A stretch of DNA of 64,000 nt. Source: Emiliania huxleyi CCMP1516. Taxonomy: Eukaryota > Haptophyta > Isochrysidales > Noelaerhabdaceae. Positions 55,214-64,000 of the stretch are shown piece after piece (within the stretch, counting starts at the first letter, position 1; the number at the start of each line of letters is the position of its first letter). The notes beneath the pieces were generated by a model. It was not told the DNA's origin. It saw nothing but the letters and a program-made list of their open reading frames with translations, and did no database searches. Position numbers and translations under genes: made by a program. Location of the stretch: assembly GCF_000372725.1 (NCBI RefSeq), contig NW_005201360.1, positions 250,725-314,724 on the forward strand. The letters are read 5' to 3'.

Positions 55214-56538
55214 GAAAGGGAGAACGAGGATGCGACGCCGCTCTTAGACAGGACGCGAAGCAGCTCAGGGCCCGTACTGAAGCCATGATCCTTGATCGCC
55301 CCTCGGAGCTGTGTATAACCTCTGTGTACGTGCCATGCTGTGCGCTGAGGAACAGCATGTGTCTGAATGAGGAACAGCTCTACCCAGAGGTAGAGCCGCT
55401 CTGCCAGAGAGCTGAGAGGGGCGCGGTGAATCGGTGTTGTCGAGATCTGTGATCTGTGATCTGTGAGGGTCCGCCCGCAGGCGCATTTTGTATACCGAGG
55501 CGGTGCCCGGTGCCGAACCTGTCGGACCTTAAGACAGCATTGTAGATCCCTGGGCGAGGGTGATGGCGTCCCCGTCGGGAGGGGCTGTCTGGGGGGGTGC
55601 CCTCCCACCGTCACCTCACCAGGCAGCGTCCCGGTGAGTACGGCGATCAGAGCTCCGTCCAGCTCCCCCGGTCGTCGCGCTAAACCGTAACCCGCCGAGG
55701 CGGGCCGGATCCACGCGTTGCCAGACTGTCCCGTTGGAGGTAGGCCGCTCGTCTAGCCAATCAGCCTTAAGCGAGCGGCCTGGCCGTTGGAATGGCCGGG
55801 TGGAGAGGGGCGGAGTCGGCTCGGAAGCGCGACTGCAGCCACGGGGACTGCCCGCCCACTCTCGTCGAGATCTGTTGAAATAATGCTTCTCATCGCGCAA
55901 ACCCCGTCAGCAGCCTCCTCCTCCAGGGGAATGTACGTAAGAGCACATAGGGCTTAGGGGCCTAGAGAACACAACCCGCCCTCCCTTTTCTCCCAGTACG
56001 GGGTGTGGACCGTGAGTTGACCAGGGGTTGTGCGCCGGGCCCTCCTGCTCGGCTCCAGCGAGTAGACAAGTGTTACCATCAACAGAGGAGAAGGATCTGA
56101 CCTCGGGGCTGATGTGACCAAGCGCTGGTAGCGTGGTTTTACCTCACACCCATGGTCTCACAGTGTGCCGGCAGTCGCCGAGCAGTGTCGCTCACACATG
56201 CCGCAGCACAAGTGACTGAGGGCCAGTGAGGGCGAGCCCATCGCTGTCACAGCTGCGGCAGCCGCACAGTAGGCTGTGCCAACTGTGCAGAGCGTGTGAG
56301 CAGCAGAGGAGCTGCTCTCAAGGCTTCAGGCGCAAAGAGCTGCATGCCACCGAAAGCGCTGTCGAGGTTCGCCGAGCGCGGCGCAGGTTGGAGGAAGCCG
56401 TCACCGACGAGCGCGTTGGACTTTTCACTCCGGACAAAGACGGGGACACAGCGGATGGTGCGGGGTGTGTCCCCGTCATAGCGGCGAGGCGCGGGACCGT
56501 CTGTGGCGAAGTGGGTCGCGTCCTCCGATTTCCTCAAC
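55214..56538. other. intergenic region with dispersed repeat pieces
   Basis: 55725-55760 has CCGTTGGAGGTAGGCCGCTCGTCTA, related to 25935-25955. 56485-56560 is the inverted partner of 21325-21400. 55440-55470 has CTGTGATCTGTGA tandem. No gene recognised. Confidence 0.4.
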
Positions 56539-58337
56539 TCACGGTCCGCTCCCTCTACAAGCTAAAAGTACGCACACTGAAATGTGAAAATGTCCGCGCC
56601 CCACGGCGGCCCACGCCTGCGCCTCGCGATTCGAGCCCTTTGTACAGAGATTTATAACGTATCGCAAAACTCGTGTCACCACTACGCGCCCAGCGCGCGC
56701 TCGAGCGCCGCCCTCCGCGCCAATCGCTCGGCCTCCCTCTGGACGCCGTGCGAGGAGGATGGCGGCGCGCTCCGCCGGGGTGCGCGCCTCGAGGCACGCC
56801 TGAAAGGCGGAAGCGTCGTCGACGCCCGTCTGAGCGATGGCGTCCGCCGCGCGCGCGTCCAGGTCAGCGAGCCTGGCCCGGTCGGCCTGCTCGAGCGTCT
56901 CCTCGCGCACCGGGATCTGGAGAGCGCCGCCCTGGCGCAACTTTGCGTCGATGAGCAGCTCGTCGCGCTCGGCGCGGTGTGCCGCCGCCGCGCCGGCCTG
57001 CCGCGTGGCGCAGTGCGCCTGCCACAGCTCGAGCGCGCCCCACCAGTCGGCCTCCTCGGCCAGCGCCGCCGCACGCTCGAGCGAGCCGACCAACGCGTCA
57101 ATGTCTTTCGCGCCCGCCGCGCCGCTCAAGCCGTCGGTCGCCAGCAGAGCATCGATCAGCTGGTAGATGGCGTCCGCAACGTCACTCGCGGCCGCCGCGC
57201 CCATCCACCAAACCTCCTGCTCTGCGGCGCCTGCCGCCGCCTCCACAGCCGCCGCCTCTAATGCCGCCGCCGCCGCCGCCGCCTCTACCGCCGCCGCCTT
57301 CGCCTCGCCCTCGCCGTCGTCCTCGTACGGCGCGACGTCCGCCACCAGGTACTCGTCCCGCTGCGGCTTTCGCCACGCCTCGAGGTTTGCGCACGCGACA
57401 ACTCGCACGCGCCCGACCACGGAACACCGGACCTCGAGCACCCCTCGCTCGTTTTCCGACGCGCCTTCGGCGAGCACGCGGCCTGAGTAGTCGCGCGGCG
57501 CGGGTCGCACGTCGTCAATCCTCAGCAGCGCGCCCACGCTTGCGCAGCTCGCCCGGTCGGCGGAGACGCGAGCGGCGACAAACTCGGCGCGCTCCCTGCA
57601 CATGGCGATGTTCCGCGCCTCGATGTTGCGCACCACGCACTGCGAGCCGGGCAGATAGACGGCGGGCAGCGGGTACAATGCCACCTGCCGCGTGCCGCGT
57701 CGAGGCGAAAGGGCGCGAGCGGCACCGGCGCGAGGCTCGCTCGCGTGCTGGCGCGTGGCGTCGCCCGCCCGGCGGCCCGCCGCTCCGGCAGCTGCTGCTG
57801 TCGCAGCCTCACGGCGCTCGCTCGCACGCCGAGACTGTGCACGCGTGGCGCCGCCGGCCGCAGCGCGCAGTAGTGATGCGACGCATCGAGAGAGACGACG
57901 ATGCCGCGCAGTCGCAGGACCTCGCGGTGGTGCAGGCGTGCTGCTCGCAAGCAATCCGCCGCAGCTCGAGCGCGCAAGTAGGCCAACGGCTGGTCGTCCG
58001 GAGGCGCCGCCGCCGCACCCAGCTCTTCCAGCTGGAAGACGAGCTCTGGGGTCGCGCCTCGCCACCAGCAACGCCGATGGCAGCCACCAAACTCGAAGCA
58101 CGAGTTGTCGCCACTGTCGAGCTTCTTGCACTCCCAGTATTGCTCCAGCCATCGCCGCAGGAGGTGAGTCGCCTCGCGCCGAGAGCGAAAGGGCCCGGCG
58201 TCCACAGCCACCCCCAGCGCTTGCAGCTGCGCTTCGCGAGAGCCATCGGCCTCGCCTCTCTTTGGCGGCGGTCCACCGCCGTACGGGAGGAATGTGTATG
58301 CGACCGCGAGCTTTGAGAGTATGATGGCCGCAGCCAT
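56539..58337 (-). CDS. LON-domain-like protein
   Basis: From ATG 58337 (MAAAIILSKLAVAYTFLPYG) with a long first exon (GPFRSRREATHLLRRWLEQY, TPELVFQLEELG, QPLAYLRARAAADCLRAARL), then one intron around 57690-57790 into the frame VALYPLPAVYLPGSQCVVRN-IEARNIAMCRERAEFVAARV, which is the opening pattern of the Lon N-terminal substrate-recognition domain. CASVGALLRIDDV and VVGRVRVVACANLEAW continue it. The C-terminal third is Ala/Glu-rich helical (EADWWGALELWQAHCATRQA). No AAA+ or protease domain follows, so it is a LONRF/cereblon-style standalone LON protein. The intron boundaries are not exact, and the last 40 residues may be untranslated. Confidence 0.6.
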
Positions 58338-58544
58338 TTCTCACACACGGCTCCACGGAAGAGAATTCGTGCCGGGCCCTGGAGTGTGGGTGAACCCAGC
58401 CCATGTCTGACTATTGTGTTGACTCTGTCTGTTATCCTTGATTTACACAGCTGGGGAGTTGGGACTGAGGATCTGAGGTTGTGTTTTTGTGTGAAAAGGG
58501 AGACAGTGGCGAAGACAATGGTGAGCTTGCGTCGGGGGGAAAAA

Positions 58545-58626
58545 TGCGCGCGATGGGGTTCGAACCCATGCAGCTTTCGCTACGCGAACTTGAGTCGCGC
58601 TCCTTAGACCACTCGGACACACGCGC
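58545..58626 (-). tRNA. tRNA-Leu (CAA)
   Basis: An 82-nt type II tRNA. Acceptor stem GCGCGTG pairs with CGCGCGC (one G-U). D stem TCC/GGA around GAGTGGTCTAA. Anticodon stem CGCGA/TCGCG with loop CTCAAGT, anticodon CAA. A long variable arm TAGCGAAAGCTGC, then T arm ATGGG-TTCGAAC-CCCAT. The discriminator is A, as required for leucine. No intron. Five T residues follow immediately (minus strand), a good RNA polymerase III terminator. Confidence 0.93.
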
Positions 58627-59291
58627 GTTGAGCAGCCAGAGGCGGCTCGAACTGGCAGCCACTCGCCCGAAATCGAACGGCGGAGCGACACTACCAGCGT
58701 GGGTTGCACGAGAGCAAAACATGCAAAACAAGTGCCTCATAACTGTTACAAAAAATATATGTGGCGAGGCGTATCGATGTGGATGCGCGGTGTACGAGAA
58801 CGTGTGAGCCGCCCCGGAGGACCTATCTCGGAGGTGCACGACCTGTCTCGCTGCCCGATCTTCTCCCAGTACTCAGCACTTTCGGTTGGTGAGGACCCTA
58901 ACCGCGCCCCTGCCACAGTCATGTTATTGGAAGGAGCCACTCCCCTCTACGGACGCAACGTCTTCAAGCAAGACCCCAGCACGGTCCCCGGGGCTTGGAC
59001 GCCTCCGCGCGCGGCTGATTCCAAAGGAGGGATGGGAGGACGGCACGCCGCCACCACACAGGGATTTCAAGGGGAGAAGTGTGGTGCTAGCCGTCGCCCA
59101 CCCTCGGGCGTCTACCACTTCCTATCTCTCCTCGCAGTTTCTCACCAATTCTCGCAGCGACCTTCATGCCACCTCACGTTCTTCCCACTCTCGTCCTCGG
59201 TCTCTCTCCTGCTGTTTCATCCTCTACTCATCGCTCTCCTCGGCCCTAGGGAAAAATTTCTCTGACCCTTCGCAGATCTGGCCCGGCCACG
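58627..59291. repeat. intergenic region with dispersed repeat, copy 2
   Basis: 59026-59180 closely matches 25984-26100 plus 25610-25645 (GGACGGCACGCCGCCACCAC, CTAGCCGTCGCCCACCCTCG, CCAATTCTCGCAG). It ends about 110 bp upstream of the start of the J-protein gene, so it lies in or near that promoter. Confidence 0.6.
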
Positions 59292-61074
59292 ATGCTGGCG
59301 GCTGTCGTAGCCTCCGCGGCGCTATCCTGGGCTCCCACCCTGCTTGCGCCGCACCACGCGCCCAGCCCGCACACCCGCCATGCACCGGTGACGGCGCTCG
59401 CGGCCAAAGCCAAGCGAAAAGGCGGCAAGAAAAGTCCGGCGGCGGGCGGCGGCGGCGGCGGCGGCTTTGGACAAAAGGCTGCGGATGTGGCGGCGCCGGC
59501 TCCGACGCCGGCCGAGCTACTCAAGAAGTCGATGGAGCTCTACGACGAGATCAAGAAGGATCTCCGCGCCACGGTGAGCGATGACGACGACGACGCCGAC
59601 GACACACCCGTGGACCCGGCCGACGACTATTCCGTGACAGAGTATGTGGTGACGGTACGGCTGACGGCCGACTGTGCGAGCGAGGCGGCGGATGCCTTCT
59701 CGGACTGGGTCCCCGTCTGCATCATGAACCTCAAGTCGAGCAACCGCGCCGACACGCGCCAGCTGCTGCCGCAGGCGCATTTGCACTCTGCACCGCTTGG
59801 CGCCGCCACCCACGCTGCCACCAGCGCCGCCTCCTATACCACCTCCTGGACCACCACCACAAATTGCGGCACCAGCGCCAGCACCCACAATGGCAGCGAT
59901 GGCTTCAGCGCCAGCGCCAGCCGAGAGAGAGGAGCGGCGGCGGCGACAGCAGCGCCGCGACAGCAGCGCCGGCGGCAGCAGCGCCGGCGACAGCCGCGCC
60001 GGCGGCAGCAGCGGCGGCGACAGCACTTGGAGAGAGGAGAGCCCATGCGGTGCCGTCCGCAGTCCGCCGTGGGCAAGGAGGTCCCCTCCCTCCCCTCCCG
60101 GCCCTGTTCTCCATCGGGCCTCTCCTGTCAGGCGGTTGGCGCCTCGTGCAAGGAGATCCTCGAGGCGGGCTGCCAGTCGGTGACGGTGCTGCGCAAGGCG
60201 CCGCGCACGTCGGTGGAGCGACGCGCGCGAGAGAGGACGGTGCGGCGTGGGGGCCGCGCCTCCTCATCCCTCGCGCTCGGTGAGCAGGTGGAGTACGCGT
60301 ACGAGCCAATCGACTCGTACAACTCGCACGTGTACGAGGGGCTCTTCTCGCGCGGCGACCGCAGGGCGGAGGCGCTGGAGGCGCTGGGGGTGGGCGCGGG
60401 GGCGGACGCGGCGGAGGTGAAGCGGCGGCACCGCAAGCTGATGATGGAGCTGCACCCCGACCGGTGCGAGGAGGGCCGAGAGAAGGGATGGGCAGGGGCG
60501 AGAGCGGAAGGGCGGGGAGAGGGAGGGAGGGAAGAGGGGGGGAGGCGAGGGCGGAGGGAGACGCAGCCGCCCGCCGAGAGAGAGGCCTCGCCGAGAGTGC
60601 GCGGTCACCCGCGGTTGGCCCGACGGCTGTAGCTTCGTCGGCGATGAGGAGGGGGCGGCGGCGGCAAACGAGCGGATGATCCGCGTGCAGCAGGCGTGCG
60701 AGGCAGCGCGGCGGCGCGACGCGTCCGCGGCGCGTCCGTGACGGGTCCGCGATCGCTCACAGGCGTACGAGGAGCTCGGCGGGGGGACGGGCGGCGCGAG
60801 CTCGGCGTACGCGGGCATCGGCGGGAAGGCGCGCGTCGACTTTTCGGACGCGCTCGACAAGGGCGCGCTCTCGCCGCTTGGGAAGCGGAGGATCGGGCAG
60901 GACCTGCCCGTCGAGCTGGAGGGGTGGAGGGTGGGCGCCCGCCGTCCGGTCCGCGCCCTGCGAGCGCGCGCGCCTCCACTTGCCCCTCCCGCCTGCGGAC
61001 AGGTTGGCGTCTTCCCGCTCGAGCCGAGCGTGAGCCAGGAGTTCACGCTCCGCAACGTGATGGCCAAGGCGTGA
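59292..61074 (+). CDS. plastid-type J-domain protein
   Basis: Multi-exon. N-terminus MLAAVVASAALSWAPTLLAP followed by a Ser/Pro/Lys-rich segment looks like a bipartite plastid signal of a secondary-plastid alga. Then AELLKKSMELYDEIKKDLRA and DYSVTEYVVTVRLTADCASE-AADAFSDWVPVCIM. After a Gln/Arg-rich intron (about 59765-60130): CKEILEAGCQSVTVLRKAP, VEYAYEPIDSYNSHVYEGLF, and a J domain EALEALGVGAGADAAEVKRR with the HPD motif in MMELHPDRCE, continued at about 60640-60700 (EERMIRVQQA-like) and 60765 (AYEELGG). The last exons give GKARVDFSDALDKGALSPLG and FPLEPSVSQEFTLRNVMAKA, stop 61074. An Hsp70 co-chaperone is expected. Exon ends are approximate; intron 60470-60640 is G/A-rich low complexity. 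Confidence 0.65.
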
Positions 61075-61389
61075 GGGGCGGGGGCGGGGGGGGTGCGGAG
61101 GAGGCGAGGAGCCAGGACGCAGGAGCGCATGCTTGCGCACGTGCTCGCTCGAGGCGCGCACGCACACGGGCACAGAGCGATCGGCCAGCGTGGCCGTGAG
61201 CAGAGCCCCCGGACATCCCACACTGTCTCGTTGAGGGTGCGACCTAGAGGATCTCTCTTTTTTTTCTGCGCTCCGTCAGTACTACCAGAGCACACTTGAG
61301 GGAGGCGCGTGTTGTTATGTTATTCGCATTTCACCTCGCATGCCACAGCTCCCAGAACCTCCAGCGCGCAGCGGCCGGGCGGCTCGCCA

Positions 61390-62334
61390 TCAGCCCCTCT
61401 CACCGCGCAGCTCCCTCAGTGCTCGGTCGATGTGCTGCGCGATCTGCTCCCTCTCCGCCTTGAGGCTGCCCGCCGGCAGGCCGAGCCGCTCCTCGACCGC
61501 CGCCCGCACGAGTCGCGGTGTCAGCAGGTCGAGATCGCTCTCCCTGACAATCCGCGCGACCGCCCCACCAAGTTCACTCCTCCCCCCCGCCGCCGCCGCC
61601 GACCCCTCCCCTCCTCTCCTCGCCGCTTCGCCGCTCGGCACGGCCCGCTCAGCCCGTGCGCCCGCCCGATGGCGCTTCAAGGGCGCCGCAGCGCGCCCCT
61701 GCCCCTCCCCCTCCTCCTCCCCGCTGGAGCGGTCGTCGTCCACGCGCCGCACCCGAGCCTTCCGTCGCGGAGCGCCGCCGCTGCAGCGCTCCGTCGCCTT
61801 GGCCGGCCTAGCCGGCCTGGCTGCCTTGGGAGGCGGTGCCTTGGCAGCTGCCGCAGCCTCCTCTCCTCCGCCGCCGCCGCCGCCTCCCGGCCTCTCTGCC
61901 GCCGCCCGCGCGGCACAGAGCGCATCGCAGAACTCATGCTTCTCGAGCAGCCCCGCTGTGCGCACGCCGCGCCGCAGCAGCTCCGCCTTGACCTCGCCCA
62001 GTGGCATCCGATCCACCGGCCGATCGGACTTATCCGTGCAGCGCGGGCAGAGCCAGCACCCGGCCGGCACGGATAGCAGCGGTGGTGAGAGGCAGCGGAG
62101 GTGGTGCGCGGCGCGGCAGCCCGCCCCATCGCACAGCAGCAGGTCGTTGCCCTCCTCGTCGTCAAACTCGCCACAGACGGCGCACGCGACGTCCTGCTCA
62201 GGGTCCTCGTAGTAGCGCGCCGAGAGGAGCGCCGCCTGGAGCTCGCTCTTCTCCAGAAGGCACGAGATGTCGATGCGGCGGCGCCGGCACTCCGCCTTGA
62301 GCGCGGCGACGTCGAGCGCGGCGATGGCCGTCAT
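61390..62334 (-). CDS. SAP-PHD-SAP-DEK_C chromatin protein
   Basis: Single exon, 314 aa from ATG 62334. Residues about 8-36 (VAALKAECRRRRIDISCLLE-KSELQAAL) form a SAP-like helix pair. 50-98 are a PHD finger with the C4HC3 ligands (CAVCGEF, LLLCDGAGCRAAHHLRC, WLCPRC). About 109-138 are a second SAP-like motif ([20 protein letters not shown]). A Gly/Ala/Glu linker with a basic RRKARVRRVDDD patch follows, and 257-312 match the DEK C-terminal fold (VARIVRESDLDLLTPRLVRA). The PHD reads histone H3 tails; SAP and DEK_C bind DNA. Probably a nuclear chromatin factor. No intron, in contrast to most neighbours. Confidence 0.8.
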   Translation of the reverse strand: MTAIAALDVAALKAECRRRRIDISCLLEKSELQAALLSARYYEDPEQDVACAVCGEFDDEEGNDLLLCDGAGCRAAHHLRCLSPPLLSVPAGCWLCPRCTDKSDRPVDRMPLGEVKAELLRRGVRTAGLLEKHEFCDALCAARAAAERPGGGGGGGGEEAAAAAKAPPPKAARPARPAKATERCSGGAPRRKARVRRVDDDRSSGEEEGEGQGRAAAPLKRHRAGARAERAVPSGEAARRGGEGSAAAAGGRSELGGAVARIVRESDLDLLTPRLVRAAVEERLGLPAGSLKAEREQIAQHIDRALRELRGERG

Positions 62335-62336
62335 AT

Positions 62337-62621
62337 ATGCAAACTATAACCGTGACTCGAGTATGCTCTAATGCACTGGCCGTCGCGACGCAGGGCTACC
62401 AACAATCGACAGAAGAATTCTACGAATACAAGCCCCTCTCACAGCAGAAGTCTGGGAATGCTCACAACCGCAGACTGTGTGCTGCGGCGCAAGAGGAGGG
62501 CACCTTTGCCGAGTGGCTCGACGAGCTGCCGTTTGAGGTGGCCGCGGCAACCGCCCGGCTGCTCAAGCACCACGCGCGCTCCGGAGCGTGGATCGAGATC
62601 ACTCACTCCCGGCAGCCCTAG
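62337..62621 (+). CDS. small open frame, doubtful
   Basis: 94 codons from an ATG immediately divergent from the SAP-PHD gene. The C-terminal half (EEGTFAEWLDELPFEVAAAT-ARLLKHHARSGAWIEITH) looks protein-like, but there is no known domain and the start lies almost on the neighbouring start codon. It may be the visible end of an exon, or chance. Confidence 0.25.
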   Translation: MQTITVTRVCSNALAVATQGYQQSTEEFYEYKPLSQQKSGNAHNRRLCAAAQEEGTFAEWLDELPFEVAAATARLLKHHARSGAWIEITHSRQP

Positions 62622-62649
62622 CCAGGCCCGGCGCGCTGGCCGCGACCGC

Positions 62650-64000
62650 GACCGCGGCCCTCACTTGAGCCCGAACTGCCCGCCGGTCATGTCGGAACCG
62701 TCCGACACCTCTGTCAAGAGTCCCCAGAAACCCGAGGAGTCACACAGTCCACCTGTGTGATGCACGCCCTGTGAGCGGGGCGGGGTGCGCACTGTACCTC
62801 TGTGTTCGTGCGTTGCCCATCTCTACGGGAGATGACTGCTCTATTTATTTATTTATTGTGTCTTGTGAGCCTGTTTGTGTCTGTGTGTCGCTCGTGCGTG
62901 TCGTCATCATCTGTCCAGCGTCCACCCATACCGCGTTGGTGTCCAGTCCGAGCCTGGCTGTTCTTCACCTTCCTTCCTACCTAGTACCTCTCTCCCTACC
63001 TACCTACCTAATACGGACTAGCAGAAAGCACATGCGCGGCCGGGGCCCTCCTTCGGCTCGTCTGTTTTCTTTCTTCTTTTCATCGAGGCGGACGTCAGCA
63101 ACTTCTCTTTACGCACCTAGGGGGTTGTATCAGAGGGGGGGGGGGGGGGGGGTTGTGCCGGGTTGAGGGGTGAGGCAAGGCGGCCCAGATCTGCTCGTCT
63201 CACAGAGGGTACCCTCTGTGCCAAGAGAGGCCATCTACGAGCGGCTCAGAGGGTGCCTGGGCCGACCCTCTGAAGGCCTGTGCCGCCAAGCCAGCCTCTC
63301 TCGGCGCAGCCTCTGAGGCTACGGGGACCCTCTGAGACGCCAAGGCAAGCCCCGCGAGGCCGCTCCTCAGAGGGTTTTTTCAGCGGTATTTCAAAAGTCT
63401 GTCGTGATCCCCCACCAAGCAGAGAGAACCCCCCCAGTTTCCATTTTTCGGATACCTCAAGTTCGAGTTCACGCGCGACGCGGACGCCGTGGCGCCTCAT
63501 GGCCAAGCTGGAGCAGGGGACGGACGTGGAGATCACTACCTCCTCCTCGGGCGGCCGCTCCAAGCACATCCTCAAGTTGACGGGTCGGCGCCGCGGGCCG
63601 CGCGAAGCTGTCGCGCAGGGCTCGGCGCGGGCGCTGTGAGCCTGCAGCAGCAGTCAGTAAGCGTGTGTGGTGCCGGGCGCTCGAGCATAGCGTAGCGCCT
63701 TGGTCATGCTCGCTGCTTAAAGTCATGCTACCACCCCTCCCCGCCCTCACTGGTCAGCGCCATTCGTGGAGGGCTAGGCAGCTCCGGCCTCCGCCCGGGG
63801 CTCTCGCCTCTCTCTGCCGTGAGGGGGCAACCCTCCTGAGGTCAAAGCCCTCTGTGCCGCGCCAAGACAGACCCTCGGCCAGGGACCCTCTGAGGCCAAA
63901 ATCAGCCAAGAGAGACCACAGAGGCGGCACAGAGTCAGAGTCAAACCCTCTGTGCCGCCAACCAAGCCTGGGGTCCGACGGTCTCTCTTTCGCTACGTGT
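62650..64000. repeat. terminal region with CCCTCTG repeats
   Basis: 63190-63390 and 63780-63980 are dense in CAGAGGGT/ACCCTCTG and CCTCTGTGCCG, in both orientations. 63133-63153 is a G tract of about 20. 62994-63010 holds TACC repeats. Between them, 63430-63640 has coding-like sequence (see separate entry). Confidence 0.5.
63430..63639 (+). pseudogene. coding remnant with frame break
   Basis: One frame gives FGYLKFEFTRDADAVA, and the neighbouring frame continues RLMAKLEQGTDVEITTSSSG then RSKHILKLTG to a stop at 63637-63639. A one-base change near 63490 would join them. No start and no recognised family; surrounded by repeats. Read as a decayed gene piece or a lone exon. Confidence 0.25.

Overview
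This is a nuclear window from a GC-rich, intron-rich unicellular eukaryote. The evidence is eukaryotic-only gene families (DGAT2, ABCA, a class II histone deacetylase, UBE2S, an FKBP ending in KDEL), genes on both strands with no operons, very short introns (mostly 52-140 nt), and plastid- and mitochondria-like targeting sequences. High GC plus dominant GC-AG introns suggests a photosynthetic alga, most likely a haptophyte of the Emiliania/Chrysochromulina kind. That assignment is inference; GC and GA donors followed by AG|G are also known from dinoflagellates.

Layout. 1-16.9 kb: CFDP1/Swc5-like (partial), a Tudor-like acidic protein, GPATCH4-like, a J protein, steroid 5-alpha-reductase, a hAT-type MITE, DGAT2, a DXD glycosyltransferase, an LRR fragment, glycyl-tRNA synthetase and a coiled-coil protein. 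17-19.6 kb: a decayed gene split by a 1.36 kb inverted-repeat element that holds a second nested element. 19.6-32.7 kb: NUDT6-like Nudix, UBE2S, a repeat-rich gap with a long AC microsatellite, tyrosyl-tRNA synthetase, type I signal peptidase, a MATH-like gene and an EF-hand-like gene. 34.7-37.3 kb: a histone deacetylase with a C-terminal Stc1-like Cys cluster. 38.8-46.5 kb: a full-length ABCA transporter. 46.8-52.2 kb: NUDT9, an ER FKBP with EF-hands, a secreted PAN-like protein. 53.3-62.3 kb: an intronless secreted ankyrin/2OG-oxygenase protein, a LON-domain protein, tRNA-Leu(CAA), a plastid-type J protein and a SAP-PHD-SAP-DEK_C protein. The end of the window is mainly repeats.

The striking signal is the introns. 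I placed 56 by reading frame and family conservation: 39 have a GC donor, 14 GT and 3 GA, and every one resumes at AG|G. Many start with a copy of the first 6-45 nt of the exon that follows, or end with a copy of the exon before. One HDAC intron is two identical 67-nt GC...AG units in tandem, a GlyRS intron holds a near-copy of its own spliced junction, and many introns carry 11-bp-period minisatellites, most with a CTCGG/CCGAG core. Together this looks like recent, continuing intron gain by local duplication or by introner-like insertion with target duplication. For nine genes (Tudor-like, J protein, SRD5A, DGAT2, glycosyltransferase, GlyRS, NUDT6, TyrRS, NUDT9) the proposed exons add up to an exact multiple of three with an uninterrupted family-like protein, which is the main support for the splice rule.
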